DNA of 38,977 nt from an uncultured Blautia sp. Its GTDB lineage: Bacteria; Bacillota; Clostridia; Lachnospirales; Lachnospiraceae. The translations under genes and the position numbers were made by a program. Numbering within the stretch: the first letter of the stretch is position 1; every line of letters begins with the position of its first letter. Positions 7,068 through 14,563 of the stretch are shown piece after piece. The stretch lies in NCBI GenBank assembly GCA_934358405.1, contig CAKRKL010000006.1, positions 1-38,977 of the forward strand, in the 5' to 3' direction. The notes beneath the pieces are model-generated. The model worked only from the letters and a program-made list of their open reading frames with translations, was not told the DNA's origin and did not search any database.

Positions 7068-8077
7068 AAAAGAATATTTTTGCAGTTTGTGACCTTGAAG
7101 TGGACTATGCCCTGAATTTTATGGATTATCTTAATCAAAAGAAAAATATTCCATTTGAGATTCAGGCCTTTACAACAGTAGAAAGTCTGATTGCCTATGG
7201 GAAAAATATTCATATTGAGTTGCTGCTGATTTCCCAGAAGGCCATGTGCAGACAGGTACAGGAAATGGAAATTGGTAAAATTGTTATACTTTCGGAGGGA
7301 GTGCACCCACCGGAGCTGGATCGATATCCAAGTGTATACAAGTATCAGGCTTCTTCCGATGTGGTAAGGGAAGTAATGGCATGCTACGGAGCAGAGAAAG
7401 CAGTGACACAAACAACCTTTCCGCTGCCCAAGAAGACTACTGAAATATATGGGATATATTCTCCAATAGGACGCTGCCTGAAAACTTCATTTGCTCTGTG
7501 TCTGGGGCAAATTCTGGCCAAAGAACATGCTGTTTTATATTTAAACCTTGAAGAATATTCAGGTCTTGAGGAAATGCTTGGCAAGGGGTTTTCTCAGAAT
7601 TTAAGTGATCTTCTTTATTTTGTACGGCAGGAGAATGGAAATCTGGTTTACAAGATGAATGGGATGATACAAACGGTAAATAACCTGGATTATATACCAC
7701 CTGTACGCACACCAGAGGACATAAGGGGAACTGAGTGGAAGGACTGGGAAAAATTAATACAGGAAATCGTATGCCGCAGTAATTATGAGGTGATAATTCT
7801 GGATATAGGCGGAGCTGTTGATGGCATTTTACAAATGCTTGAAATGTGTAAGCGAATTTATATGCCGGTTTTATCTGACATCATATCTGTTTCAAAAATT
7901 TCCCAGTTTGAAAATCTGGTAAGAATCTGGGATTATCCGCAGATTCTTACCAAAACTACGAAGCTGCGGCCCCCTTTTCATGGGGGAAATATTTCGCCGG
8001 AGAATTATATTGAGGGACTTTTGTGGAGTGAACTTGGAGATTATGTCAGGGAGATTTTGAGAAAGGAAAGAGAATGA
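7064..8077 (+). CDS. TadZ/CpaE-like ParA-family protein with degenerate P-loop
   Basis: Pilus localisation/assembly ATPase-like protein of the MinD/ParA group. Residues 1-110 look like an atypical receiver domain (KNIFAVCDLEVDYALNFM opening). The P-loop position reads SPIGRCLKTS at 133-142. The K-T-S part of the deviant Walker A is kept, but the glycine normally before the lysine is leucine, so ATP binding may be weak or lost. A switch-like IILDIGG follows at about 245-251. The start is TTG, after a strong AGGAGG; both neighbours overlap it by four bases (TTGA upstream, ATGA downstream). Confidence 0.82.
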   Translation: MKKNIFAVCDLEVDYALNFMDYLNQKKNIPFEIQAFTTVESLIAYGKNIHIELLLISQKAMCRQVQEMEIGKIVILSEGVHPPELDRYPSVYKYQASSDVVREVMACYGAEKAVTQTTFPLPKKTTEIYGIYSPIGRCLKTSFALCLGQILAKEHAVLYLNLEEYSGLEEMLGKGFSQNLSDLLYFVRQENGNLVYKMNGMIQTVNNLDYIPPVRTPEDIRGTEWKDWEKLIQEIVCRSNYEVIILDIGGAVDGILQMLEMCKRIYMPVLSDIISVSKISQFENLVRIWDYPQILTKTTKLRPPFHGGNISPENYIEGLLWSELGDYVREILRKERE

Positions 8078-9267
8078 GCCAGGAAACATTTAGAAAACTG
8101 AGACAAATGTTAATGGAAAAACTGGATGTTTACAGAGAACTTACAGATCAGGAAATACTGGATACAATTGATGAACTGATTCTGGATAGCCTTCGGGAAT
8201 CCGGTGTAAGCCTGAAAGAGAAGGTGCAGCTTCGTCAGGAGCTTTTTTACTCCGTCAGGAAGCTGGATGTACTGCAGGAATTGATTGAAGATGAAACTGT
8301 GACAGAAATTATGGTAAATGGTCCGGATTCTATTTTTGTGGAAAAAAAGGGGAGGCTGACAAAATGGCCAAAGTCTTTCACGGATCAGGAAAAACTGGAG
8401 GATGTAATTCAACAGATTGTAGGAAAATGCAATCGTATTGTAAATGAATCAAGTCCCATCGTAGATGCAAGGCTGGAAACCGGAGCACGAGTCAATGTGG
8501 TTATTTATCCGGTAGCTTTGAACGGACCTATTTTGACGATACGGCGATTTCCGGACAAACCCATTACTATGGAAAAGCTTGTAGAATTAGGAAGCGTGAC
8601 ACCGGAATGCGCTGAATTTTTAGAAAAACTGGTAAGAGCCCGTTATTCTATTATAATCGGAGGCGGCACAGGAAGCGGAAAAACTACATTTCTTGGAGCA
8701 TTGTCTGAATATATACCTAAAGATGAACGGATCATTACAATAGAGGACAATGCAGAATTGAAAATTCAGGGAATTGCAAATCTGGTTCGCCTTGAAGCAA
8801 GGGCAGCTACTGTTAACGGCGCACCGGCTGTAAGCATTCGGGATCTTATTAAGTCTGCACTTCGAATGCGTCCTGATCGGATTATTGTTGGTGAGGTCAG
8901 AGGCGGAGAGGCAATGGATATGCTGCAGGCTTTAAACACAGGACATGAGGGCAGTCTTGGAACAGCACATGCCAACAGCAGCAAAGATATGCTGGCAAGA
9001 TTGGAAATCATGACACTGATGGCAGATCTGGATCTTCCGTTACAGGCTGTGCGCAGACAGATTGCTTCCGGAGTGGATATTTTGATTCATCTGGGGCGTA
9101 TGCGTGACCGCTCCAGGAAACTCCTGGAGATTTCAGAGGTGTGTGGATATGAAGATGGTGAAATAGTAATTCAGTCTTTGTATCAGTGGCAGGAAGAAAA
9201 CGGGCTTGTGAAGATGGAGCCTTTGATGCATAAAGAAAAGCTGGAACGTGCGGGGGTGAAGCTATGA
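8074..9267 (+). CDS. tadA: TadA/CpaF-family secretion ATPase
   Basis: Hexameric motor ATPase of the Tad pilus. An N-terminal three-helix region (1-60) is followed by the type II/IV secretion ATPase core. Walker A GGGTGSGKTT is at 196-205, the Asp box around IITIEDNAEL (220-229), Walker B RIIVGEVRG (269-277, with E274) and the His box TGHEGSLGTAHANS (288-301). All are intact, unlike the neighbouring TadZ. Length 397 is normal for the family. Start and stop overlap the flanking genes by four bases each. Confidence 0.95.
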   Translation: MSQETFRKLRQMLMEKLDVYRELTDQEILDTIDELILDSLRESGVSLKEKVQLRQELFYSVRKLDVLQELIEDETVTEIMVNGPDSIFVEKKGRLTKWPKSFTDQEKLEDVIQQIVGKCNRIVNESSPIVDARLETGARVNVVIYPVALNGPILTIRRFPDKPITMEKLVELGSVTPECAEFLEKLVRARYSIIIGGGTGSGKTTFLGALSEYIPKDERIITIEDNAELKIQGIANLVRLEARAATVNGAPAVSIRDLIKSALRMRPDRIIVGEVRGGEAMDMLQALNTGHEGSLGTAHANSSKDMLARLEIMTLMADLDLPLQAVRRQIASGVDILIHLGRMRDRSRKLLEISEVCGYEDGEIVIQSLYQWQEENGLVKMEPLMHKEKLERAGVKL

Positions 9268-10016
9268 GTCAAAATAATTCGGATTATGAGACATATCAGT
9301 ATTCTGTTAAAGAAAAAATCCGATATGTGGTGGAGTGTGCTGCGCTATGCGCAGTGCTGGATTATCTTTTTTATAAAAATCTGTGGATGCTGTCAGCTGC
9401 AATTCCAGCCTCTGTGCTTTATTTAAAATGGAAAAAGAAACAGCTTATACGGGAACGGAAAAGGAGACTTAACTATCAGTTCCGTGATGCCTTGAATTCT
9501 ATGAGTGTAGCTGTGCAGGCCGGATATTCAGTAGAAAACGCAGTTTCCGCATGCACCAGGGATTTGGAACAGCTGTATGAGAAAAACGCGGATATTGTAA
9601 AAGAATTTCGCTACATAGAGAATCAGCAGAAAGTAAGTGTTCCTGTGGAGGAGTTGTTTCTGGATCTTGGTAGAAGATGCAAAGTTGAAGACATCGAAAA
9701 CTTTGCCTCTGTTTTATATACTGCCAAAAGAAGCGGAGGAGATCTTGGAAACGTGATTCAGAAGGTTGCCAGAATGCTGGGAGATAAGATTGATGTAAAG
9801 AAAGAGATTGAAGCCACGCTGGCTGCCAAAAAGTCTGAGCAGATGATCATGAGCCTTATGCCTGCCGGAATCATTCTTTATCTTCAATTGGCATCTCCTG
9901 GATTTCTGGATATGTTGTATGGAAATCCTTTTGGCATATGCGCTATGTCAGTGTGCCTGGGAGTATATGGAACTGCATATTGGATGGGCAGGAGAATTAT
10001 AGAAATCGAGGTGTAG
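9264..10016 (+). CDS. tadB: TadB-like type II secretion system F-domain protein
   Basis: Inner-membrane platform protein of the Tad pilus. An N-terminal pair of membrane segments (about 25-55) is followed by the cytoplasmic GspF helical domain (FRDALNSMSVAVQAGYSVENAV near 74-95, and RRCKVEDIENFASVLYTAKRSGGDL near 133-157). Two C-terminal membrane segments come after MPAGIILYLQLASPGFLDML. At 250 residues it is slightly short for TadB. It starts at an ATGA overlap with tadA. Confidence 0.88.
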   Translation: MSQNNSDYETYQYSVKEKIRYVVECAALCAVLDYLFYKNLWMLSAAIPASVLYLKWKKKQLIRERKRRLNYQFRDALNSMSVAVQAGYSVENAVSACTRDLEQLYEKNADIVKEFRYIENQQKVSVPVEELFLDLGRRCKVEDIENFASVLYTAKRSGGDLGNVIQKVARMLGDKIDVKKEIEATLAAKKSEQMIMSLMPAGIILYLQLASPGFLDMLYGNPFGICAMSVCLGVYGTAYWMGRRIIEIEV

Positions 10017-10019
10017 TGG

Positions 10020-11036
10020 ATGTGGCTCCATATTGTTATTTTTGTTATTTTATTTTTTATGGCAGCCGGATATCAGATGGGATGGCTGCATGTGGAACAA
10101 ATTGGAACTCCAAAAGGAAGAAGATTGTTCTTTGCAGTTGCACTGACCGGAAACATAATGGGACTTGCTTTGACTTGTACCAAAGGCGGCGGTGAAATAT
10201 ATCAGAATGGTTATGAACTGAAAAAGGAGAAAAATTCTTATGAAGAGAAATTCATGGTATCCGTGGATGGCGAAAAAACAGGCAGCATCTATGTTCAGAT
10301 TCCGGAAAAAGAAATGGAAGAGGAAGAACTCGTACAGTCACAGGTGTTGACAGAGGAAGAAAAAAGAGAACAACAGCTGCTGGAATTTGTTGCGAAATAT
10401 AACAGCAGGAAGGCAGATCAGGATTACTATTATTTGCCGGCCAACTGGAATGGAAAGGCGTTAGAGTGGCAAATGCCTTATGATAATACCGGAAATCTTC
10501 TTGCTGCAATGGCTGTAGCAGCTGCTTTTTCAATCATAGTTATGACAGCCAGGGAAGAACAGAATGCAAGGGTAAAAAGATACGAGGAGCTGATGATGGA
10601 TTATCCGGGATTGATTATGAAATTTACTTTACTGGTACAGGCTGGAATGACTGTCAGGAATGCTTTTCGCAAAATGACGGTGGATTATAAACAGAAAAAC
10701 CAAAAGAGAGCAGCATACGAGGAGCTTGTAACCGCATGTAATGAAATGGAAAGCGGAATTTCTGAAATGGAAGCGTACAGAAGATTTGGTGAGCGATGCG
10801 GTCATGTAAAATATAAAACCTTTGCAACGCTTTTGATCCAGAATCTTCAGAAAGGCAGTCGCCAGATGGGAGAAATGCTGGAAAAGGAATCTGTGGAGGC
10901 CTGGGATGACAGGAAAAGAAAAGCAAAAGTGTTAGGGGAAGCGGCCACAACTAAGCTGCTGGTTCCAATGGCACTTATGCTCGGGGTAGTAATGGCAATT
11001 ATCATGCTTCCTGCCTGTCTGTCCTTTTATGGATAA
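10020..11036 (+). CDS. tadC: TadC-like type II secretion system F-domain protein
   Basis: Second platform protein, thought to pair with TadB. It has an N-terminal membrane segment and a roughly 110-residue charged region rich in E and K (about 60-160). A second membrane segment (LLAAMAVAAAFSIIVMTA, about 161-178) precedes the GspF domain (YPGLIMKFTLLVQAGMTVRNAF and FGERCGHVKYKTFATLLIQNLQKGS). The hydrophobic C-terminus holds LLVPMALMLGVVMAIIMLPA. The ATG is three bases after the tadB stop. Confidence 0.87.
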   Translation: MWLHIVIFVILFFMAAGYQMGWLHVEQIGTPKGRRLFFAVALTGNIMGLALTCTKGGGEIYQNGYELKKEKNSYEEKFMVSVDGEKTGSIYVQIPEKEMEEEELVQSQVLTEEEKREQQLLEFVAKYNSRKADQDYYYLPANWNGKALEWQMPYDNTGNLLAAMAVAAAFSIIVMTAREEQNARVKRYEELMMDYPGLIMKFTLLVQAGMTVRNAFRKMTVDYKQKNQKRAAYEELVTACNEMESGISEMEAYRRFGERCGHVKYKTFATLLIQNLQKGSRQMGEMLEKESVEAWDDRKRKAKVLGEAATTKLLVPMALMLGVVMAIIMLPACLSFYG

Positions 11037-11057
11037 ATCCAATCTGAGGGAAATCTG

Positions 11058-11075
11058 ATTCGGATTGCTCCGAAT
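11058..11075 (+). other. Stem-loop directly upstream of the flp pilin gene
   Basis: Perfect 7-base stem ATTCGGA/TCCGAAT with a TTGC loop, 40 bases before the pilin start and 22 bases after the tadC stop. It has no T-run. It may mark an mRNA processing or stability site that separates the abundant pilin message from the upstream machinery genes. Confidence 0.4.
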
Positions 11076-11115
11076 AAATCCCGAAGAAATTTTACAGGCA
11101 GAAGGAGGTGAAGAA

Positions 11116-11295
11116 ATGAGAATGCTTCGGAAATTTGCAGAAGATTTTTTGCATGAGGAAGATGCTGTAGGTGTGGTTGAGATTATTTTGATTCTTGTAG
11201 TTCTTATTGGTCTGGTCATGATTTTTAAAGACCAGCTTACCAGTCTTGTGGAAAACATTCTGTCAAAGATCACAAAACAAAGCAATTCGATTTAG
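11116..11295 (+). CDS. flp: Flp/Fap-type IVb pilin
   Basis: Major pilin subunit of the Tad apparatus. With the start at 11116 (after AAGGAGGTG) the prepilin is 59 residues. It has a short charged leader with HEEDA, then VGVVEIILILVVLIGLVMIFK, a single hydrophobic helix with the Glu at mature position 5, if cut after alanine. Most prepilins have glycine at -1; here it is alanine. A further open frame to 11065 is unlikely to be used, since the ribosome site lies inside it. Flp pilins are made as membrane proteins, cleaved by the GxGD peptidase and polymerised by TadA/B/C. Confidence 0.87.
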   Translation: MRMLRKFAEDFLHEEDAVGVVEIILILVVLIGLVMIFKDQLTSLVENILSKITKQSNSI

Positions 11296-11339
11296 GCAAA
11301 CCCGTAATATCAAAGTGAAGTAAAAAGGAGAGGTGCTCC

Positions 11340-12842
11340 ATGGTGAAAAAAGGAAGTATTACAGTTTTTCTGGCACTAACGCTTGGCCTTATTTTATCTT
11401 TGCTGAGCTCAGGACTCGAGTCAGCGAGAATGGCAGCGGCAAGAACACAAATATTAAATGGTATGGATGTTGGGCTATATTCTTTGTTTGGACAATACAA
11501 CAAGTACCTTTTAAAGGACTATGATCTGTTTGCTGTTGATGGAGCTCATGGGGGAAAGGAAATGAATCTGGCGGCGATATATGATAATCTGGAAGCTTAT
11601 ATGAGGCCCGTGATGAATCAGAACAGTCAGAAATTGTCAGTACAGCAGGGCGGTATATCCGGTTATCTTCTGATGACAGATTCAGATGGTGAAGTTTTTT
11701 ACCGGCAAGCAGTTCAGTATATGAAGGATACTCTTGGCAGCCATGGAGCCGCTCTTCTTTTAGATAAAATGCGCAGCACAGGAAGAAAAACGGAAGAAGC
11801 AGAAAACAAAGGAAATGAATTGGAAGAAAAAAGAACAATTGAAAATTATGAGTCTGAAATGAATTCTGCGCAGGAGAAAAGTCAGGAAGCATTTGATGAA
11901 ATGAAAAAAGAAGAACAGGGGACAGTGGATTCCAGCGGTTTTTCTGATGGAACTGCATCTTCAGGTACAGGTGAAAGATATGAACCTGCTCAGGTTGAAA
12001 ATCCCATTCCTGCTATCCGTAATATAAGGCGGATGGGAATCCTGGATTTGGTAGTACCTCCGTGGAAAGCGATTTCAGATAAGAAAGCAGATAGCAAGGG
12101 ATTTGTTTCCGGGAGAAAACTGGAAAGCGGGTTTGTAATGGAAGATTTTGTGAAAACAGACAGCTCAGTTACATCTCAGATGTTATATCAGCAGTATTTG
12201 ATGGAAAAGCTGGGAAATTATATGAAACCAGGTCAGGGAGATTTGGAATACCAGATTGAGTACATAATTAATGGAAAAGACAGTGATGAAGAAAATCTGA
12301 GGGCAATAGCGAATAAATTGCTTCGGGTGAGAGAAGGAATCAATATGGCCGGACTGATAGCAGATCCGATAAAAATGTCGCAGGTGACATCTGTTGCAGC
12401 AGCTATTGCAGCCAGTTTTCTTATACCTCCTGCAGCTGCAGTAATAAAAAGTGCGTTGATTTTATGCTGGACTTTTGCAGAAAGTGTGCTGGATGTACGG
12501 GAACTTTTTGACGGTGGAAAGGTTCCTGTTGTAAAAAGTGCAGAGGATTGGCAGTTATCGCTGCGAAATTTACCGGCATTGTTTGATAGTCTGGATACAG
12601 TAAGAAGGACAGATGAAAAAGGAGCTTCTTACGAAGATTATCTGCAGATTTTTCTTTTTTCCTGTTCAAAGGCAAAAAAAATAAATGGCGGTATGGATAT
12701 GGTGGAAAATTCTGTGCGCAAGGTAAAGAACTGGGACTGGTTCCGGCTGGATCACTGTATTACTGCATTGGAAGCGTCTGTTGATGTGAGAGCAAATAAG
12801 AGGAAAACCTTTACGGTGACAAGAGCATACCATTATATTTGA
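11340..12842 (+). CDS. DUF5702 domain-containing Tad-locus protein
   Basis: Large extracytoplasmic pseudopilin-like protein found in Tad loci of Clostridia. The N-terminus has the pilin-like pattern KKGSITVFLALTLGLILSLL (3-22), with one membrane segment, followed by ESARMAAARTQILNGMDVGLYSLFGQY, the hallmark of this family. Residues about 150-220 are very rich in Glu/Lys/Ser and likely disordered. A second hydrophobic stretch with AAAIAASFLIPPAAAVIKSALIL occurs near 350-380. The ribosome site AAAAGGAGAGG is well placed. The function is not established; a minor pilin or assembly role is inferred from position. Confidence 0.8.
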   Translation: MVKKGSITVFLALTLGLILSLLSSGLESARMAAARTQILNGMDVGLYSLFGQYNKYLLKDYDLFAVDGAHGGKEMNLAAIYDNLEAYMRPVMNQNSQKLSVQQGGISGYLLMTDSDGEVFYRQAVQYMKDTLGSHGAALLLDKMRSTGRKTEEAENKGNELEEKRTIENYESEMNSAQEKSQEAFDEMKKEEQGTVDSSGFSDGTASSGTGERYEPAQVENPIPAIRNIRRMGILDLVVPPWKAISDKKADSKGFVSGRKLESGFVMEDFVKTDSSVTSQMLYQQYLMEKLGNYMKPGQGDLEYQIEYIINGKDSDEENLRAIANKLLRVREGINMAGLIADPIKMSQVTSVAAAIAASFLIPPAAAVIKSALILCWTFAESVLDVRELFDGGKVPVVKSAEDWQLSLRNLPALFDSLDTVRRTDEKGASYEDYLQIFLFSCSKAKKINGGMDMVENSVRKVKNWDWFRLDHCITALEASVDVRANKRKTFTVTRAYHYI

Positions 12843-12848
12843 GAAAAT

Positions 12849-13037
12849 AAAAAGGCGCAGAGAGACGTTTTTTCGGGAAGGAGCTGGAATATTGGATGAA
12901 ATAATGCTGAAAAAAGACATACAGAGCCTGAAATGGCGAAAAACAAGAAGGAATAGTTCTCTGGGAAGCCACTGTGCAAAAGCATCCCCGGCTTTGGCAC
13001 AGAACCTTTTCGGGAAAACGTCTTTGTGCGCCTTTTT
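12849..13037 (+). repeat. Long imperfect palindrome overlapping the start of the TadE-like gene (possible MITE-like element)
   Basis: Arm one (12849-12881) and arm two (13005-13037) are 33 bases each. Read as plus-strand RNA they give 27 Watson-Crick pairs, five G-U pairs and one G-G mismatch, around a 123-base interior. The interior ends with a second hairpin, CTGTGCAAAAGC (12972-12983) with GCTTTGGCACAG (12991-13002), 11 of 12 paired around a 7-base loop. TAA stands on both sides (12848-12850 and 13038-13040), a possible 3-base target duplication of an element 12851-13037, but three bases prove little. The AAGGAG ribosome site (12878-12883) overlaps the end of arm one, and the TTG start is at 12892. 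Confidence 0.7.
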
Positions 13038-13680
13038 TAAAGCAATGTACAGGAAGGGCAAGAAGGCCAGCCTTACAGTAGAGGCTGCGCTGGTATTGCC
13101 GCTGTTTTTCCTGACAATGGTAACTATGATTTCCTTTATGGATGTGTATAAACTGCAGACAGAACATCTTAGTAAGCTGTGTCAGAATGCAAAAGAAGCA
13201 GGAATGTATACTTATGCAGTTGGCGGAACAGAAGAAATTACGCTTCCGGATGTCTATTCTTATAAGCCAGTGGGAGGAATGATACCGCTGCCAACAAAAT
13301 GGCACCACAATACTGTAAAGGTTCATGCCTGGACCGGAACCTGCTGGGAAGAAAACGGGGAAGATCAAACGCCCGAAAAGATGGTATATGTGACTGCCTC
13401 CGGCACGGTGTATCACAAAAATCTGAATTGCAGTCATTTAAAATTATCGGTTTCCAGGATAGCAGGAGCAGAGGCTGCATCAAAAAGAAATACCTCCGGA
13501 GAAAAATATTATGCATGTGAAAGCTGCAGCAGAGGTCAGAAGCCGGGAAGTTATGTTTACATCACAAAATCGGGAAATCGATTTCATAATGTCAGAACCT
13601 GCAGTGGTTTAAAAAGAACGATTCGGCTGGTGAAAGAATCAAAGGTCTCTGATCTGTCAGCATGTAAAAGCTGTGGATAA
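12892..13680 (+). CDS. TadE-like pseudopilin with palindrome-encoded N-terminus and tandem Cys/His tail
   Basis: Minor pilin-like protein. The pilin signature KKASLTVEAALVLPLFF begins only at about residue 57 and leads into the single membrane segment. The preceding extension is odd: roughly residues 1-48 are encoded by the long palindrome. Related proteins would be expected to start near the ATG at 13045 (MYRKGKKAS), but that ATG has no ribosome site. I take the TTG at 12892, eight bases after AAGGAG; ATG at 12904 is an alternative. The exported C-terminus contains two copies of a unit: TASGTVYHKNLNCSHLK...CESC and TKSGNRFHNVRTCSGLK...CKSC. Each has H-x5-C and a later C-x2-C, which suggests a small metal-binding or disulfide module. 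Confidence 0.78.
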   Translation: MDEIMLKKDIQSLKWRKTRRNSSLGSHCAKASPALAQNLFGKTSLCAFFKAMYRKGKKASLTVEAALVLPLFFLTMVTMISFMDVYKLQTEHLSKLCQNAKEAGMYTYAVGGTEEITLPDVYSYKPVGGMIPLPTKWHHNTVKVHAWTGTCWEENGEDQTPEKMVYVTASGTVYHKNLNCSHLKLSVSRIAGAEAASKRNTSGEKYYACESCSRGQKPGSYVYITKSGNRFHNVRTCSGLKRTIRLVKESKVSDLSACKSCG

Positions 13681-13715
13681 TTTGGCTGTACGACAAAAAT
13701 CAAAATATAGGAGTA

Positions 13716-14132
13716 ATGAAGGTGGAAGAATTTTTTGTACTTGCTTTTCTTGGAATAAACAGTTGGAAGGATATCAGGAAAAGAGAAATTTCTGTCCCGG
13801 CTATTGGTCTGTTTGCTATATGGGGGATTGCCAGGGCTGTTTTTAATGAAAACATATGCTTAGAGTGGCTTGGAGCGGTGAGTTTAGGAATTCTGCTAAT
13901 CGCTCTGAGTATAATTTCAAAAGGAGAAGTTGGAATGGGAGATGGAATGGTTCTGTCTGCACTTGGAACCGTATTGACTTTCTCACAATTATTATCAGTC
14001 CTTATGCTGGGGCTTCTGTGCTGTGGCATATCCGGTTTTTTTCTGCTGGCCTTGGGAAAAATAAGAAAAAAGACAGAAATTCCGTTTGTACCTTTTCTTT
14101 TGCTGGGATATATAGGAGGGTTGATTTATTGA
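13716..14132 (+). CDS. Second prepilin peptidase (A24 family, short)
   Basis: A second GxGD membrane protease in the same operon, 138 residues. Catalytic positions are the Asp in WKDIRKREIS (about residue 19) and GMGDGMVLS (about 71-79). The first peptidase has GxGDxK, while here the lysine position is methionine. About five membrane segments are predicted. The ATG at 13716 lies only a few bases after AGGAG; a GTG at 13722 is better spaced and may be the true start. The stop TGA overlaps the TTG of the next gene. Confidence 0.8.
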   Translation: MKVEEFFVLAFLGINSWKDIRKREISVPAIGLFAIWGIARAVFNENICLEWLGAVSLGILLIALSIISKGEVGMGDGMVLSALGTVLTFSQLLSVLMLGLLCCGISGFFLLALGKIRKKTEIPFVPFLLLGYIGGLIY

Positions 14133-14557
14133 AAAAACAGCTGCAAAAAGGAAGTATGACAATAGAAGCTGCGCTTTTGATGCCAGTGCTTTTGCTGGTG
14201 CTTATGTCAGTATTGTATTTGTTTTTTTATGTACATAACAGAGCCTGGCTTACTGCGGCGGCATATGAAGCTGCACTTTCCGGAAGCATGGAAGCTGCAG
14301 TTCCGGAGGGAAGCTGTGAGACTATTGCTTTGGAGCGGGCAAAAGCACTTGGAGATACAGGATTTTTCGGGAGCAAAGATTTAAAAACCCAGGTCAGTGC
14401 CGGGAAAACCATACAGGTTACCTACGATCTGGATACATTTTCTGTTTACGGTGGTTTTGGCAGCCATTTGCAAATACAGGAAACGGTGAAAGTGATTAAT
14501 CCGGTATCCTGGATACGCAAGGCAAAAAGTGCGTCAGAAAGCATAAGGGGGGAATAA
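14129..14557 (+). CDS. TadE-like pseudopilin, second copy
   Basis: Minor pilin-like protein of 142 residues. A short positive leader KKQLQKGS is followed by MTIEAALLMPVLLLVLMSVLYLFFY, the TadE pattern with Glu near the start of the helix, then an extracytoplasmic domain of about 105 residues. The frame is open from 13856, but the upstream part only shadows the peptidase gene. The TTG at 14129 is chosen because GGAGGG (14115-14120) lies eight bases before it and because it overlaps the preceding stop like other genes in this operon. Confidence 0.83.
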   Translation: MKKQLQKGSMTIEAALLMPVLLLVLMSVLYLFFYVHNRAWLTAAAYEAALSGSMEAAVPEGSCETIALERAKALGDTGFFGSKDLKTQVSAGKTIQVTYDLDTFSVYGGFGSHLQIQETVKVINPVSWIRKAKSASESIRGE

Positions 14558-14563
14558 GTAAAA

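Noticed and set aside
13856..14128. Upstream extension of the second TadE-like gene
   Set aside because: It is an out-of-frame shadow of the second prepilin peptidase gene; the TTG at 14129 has the ribosome site.
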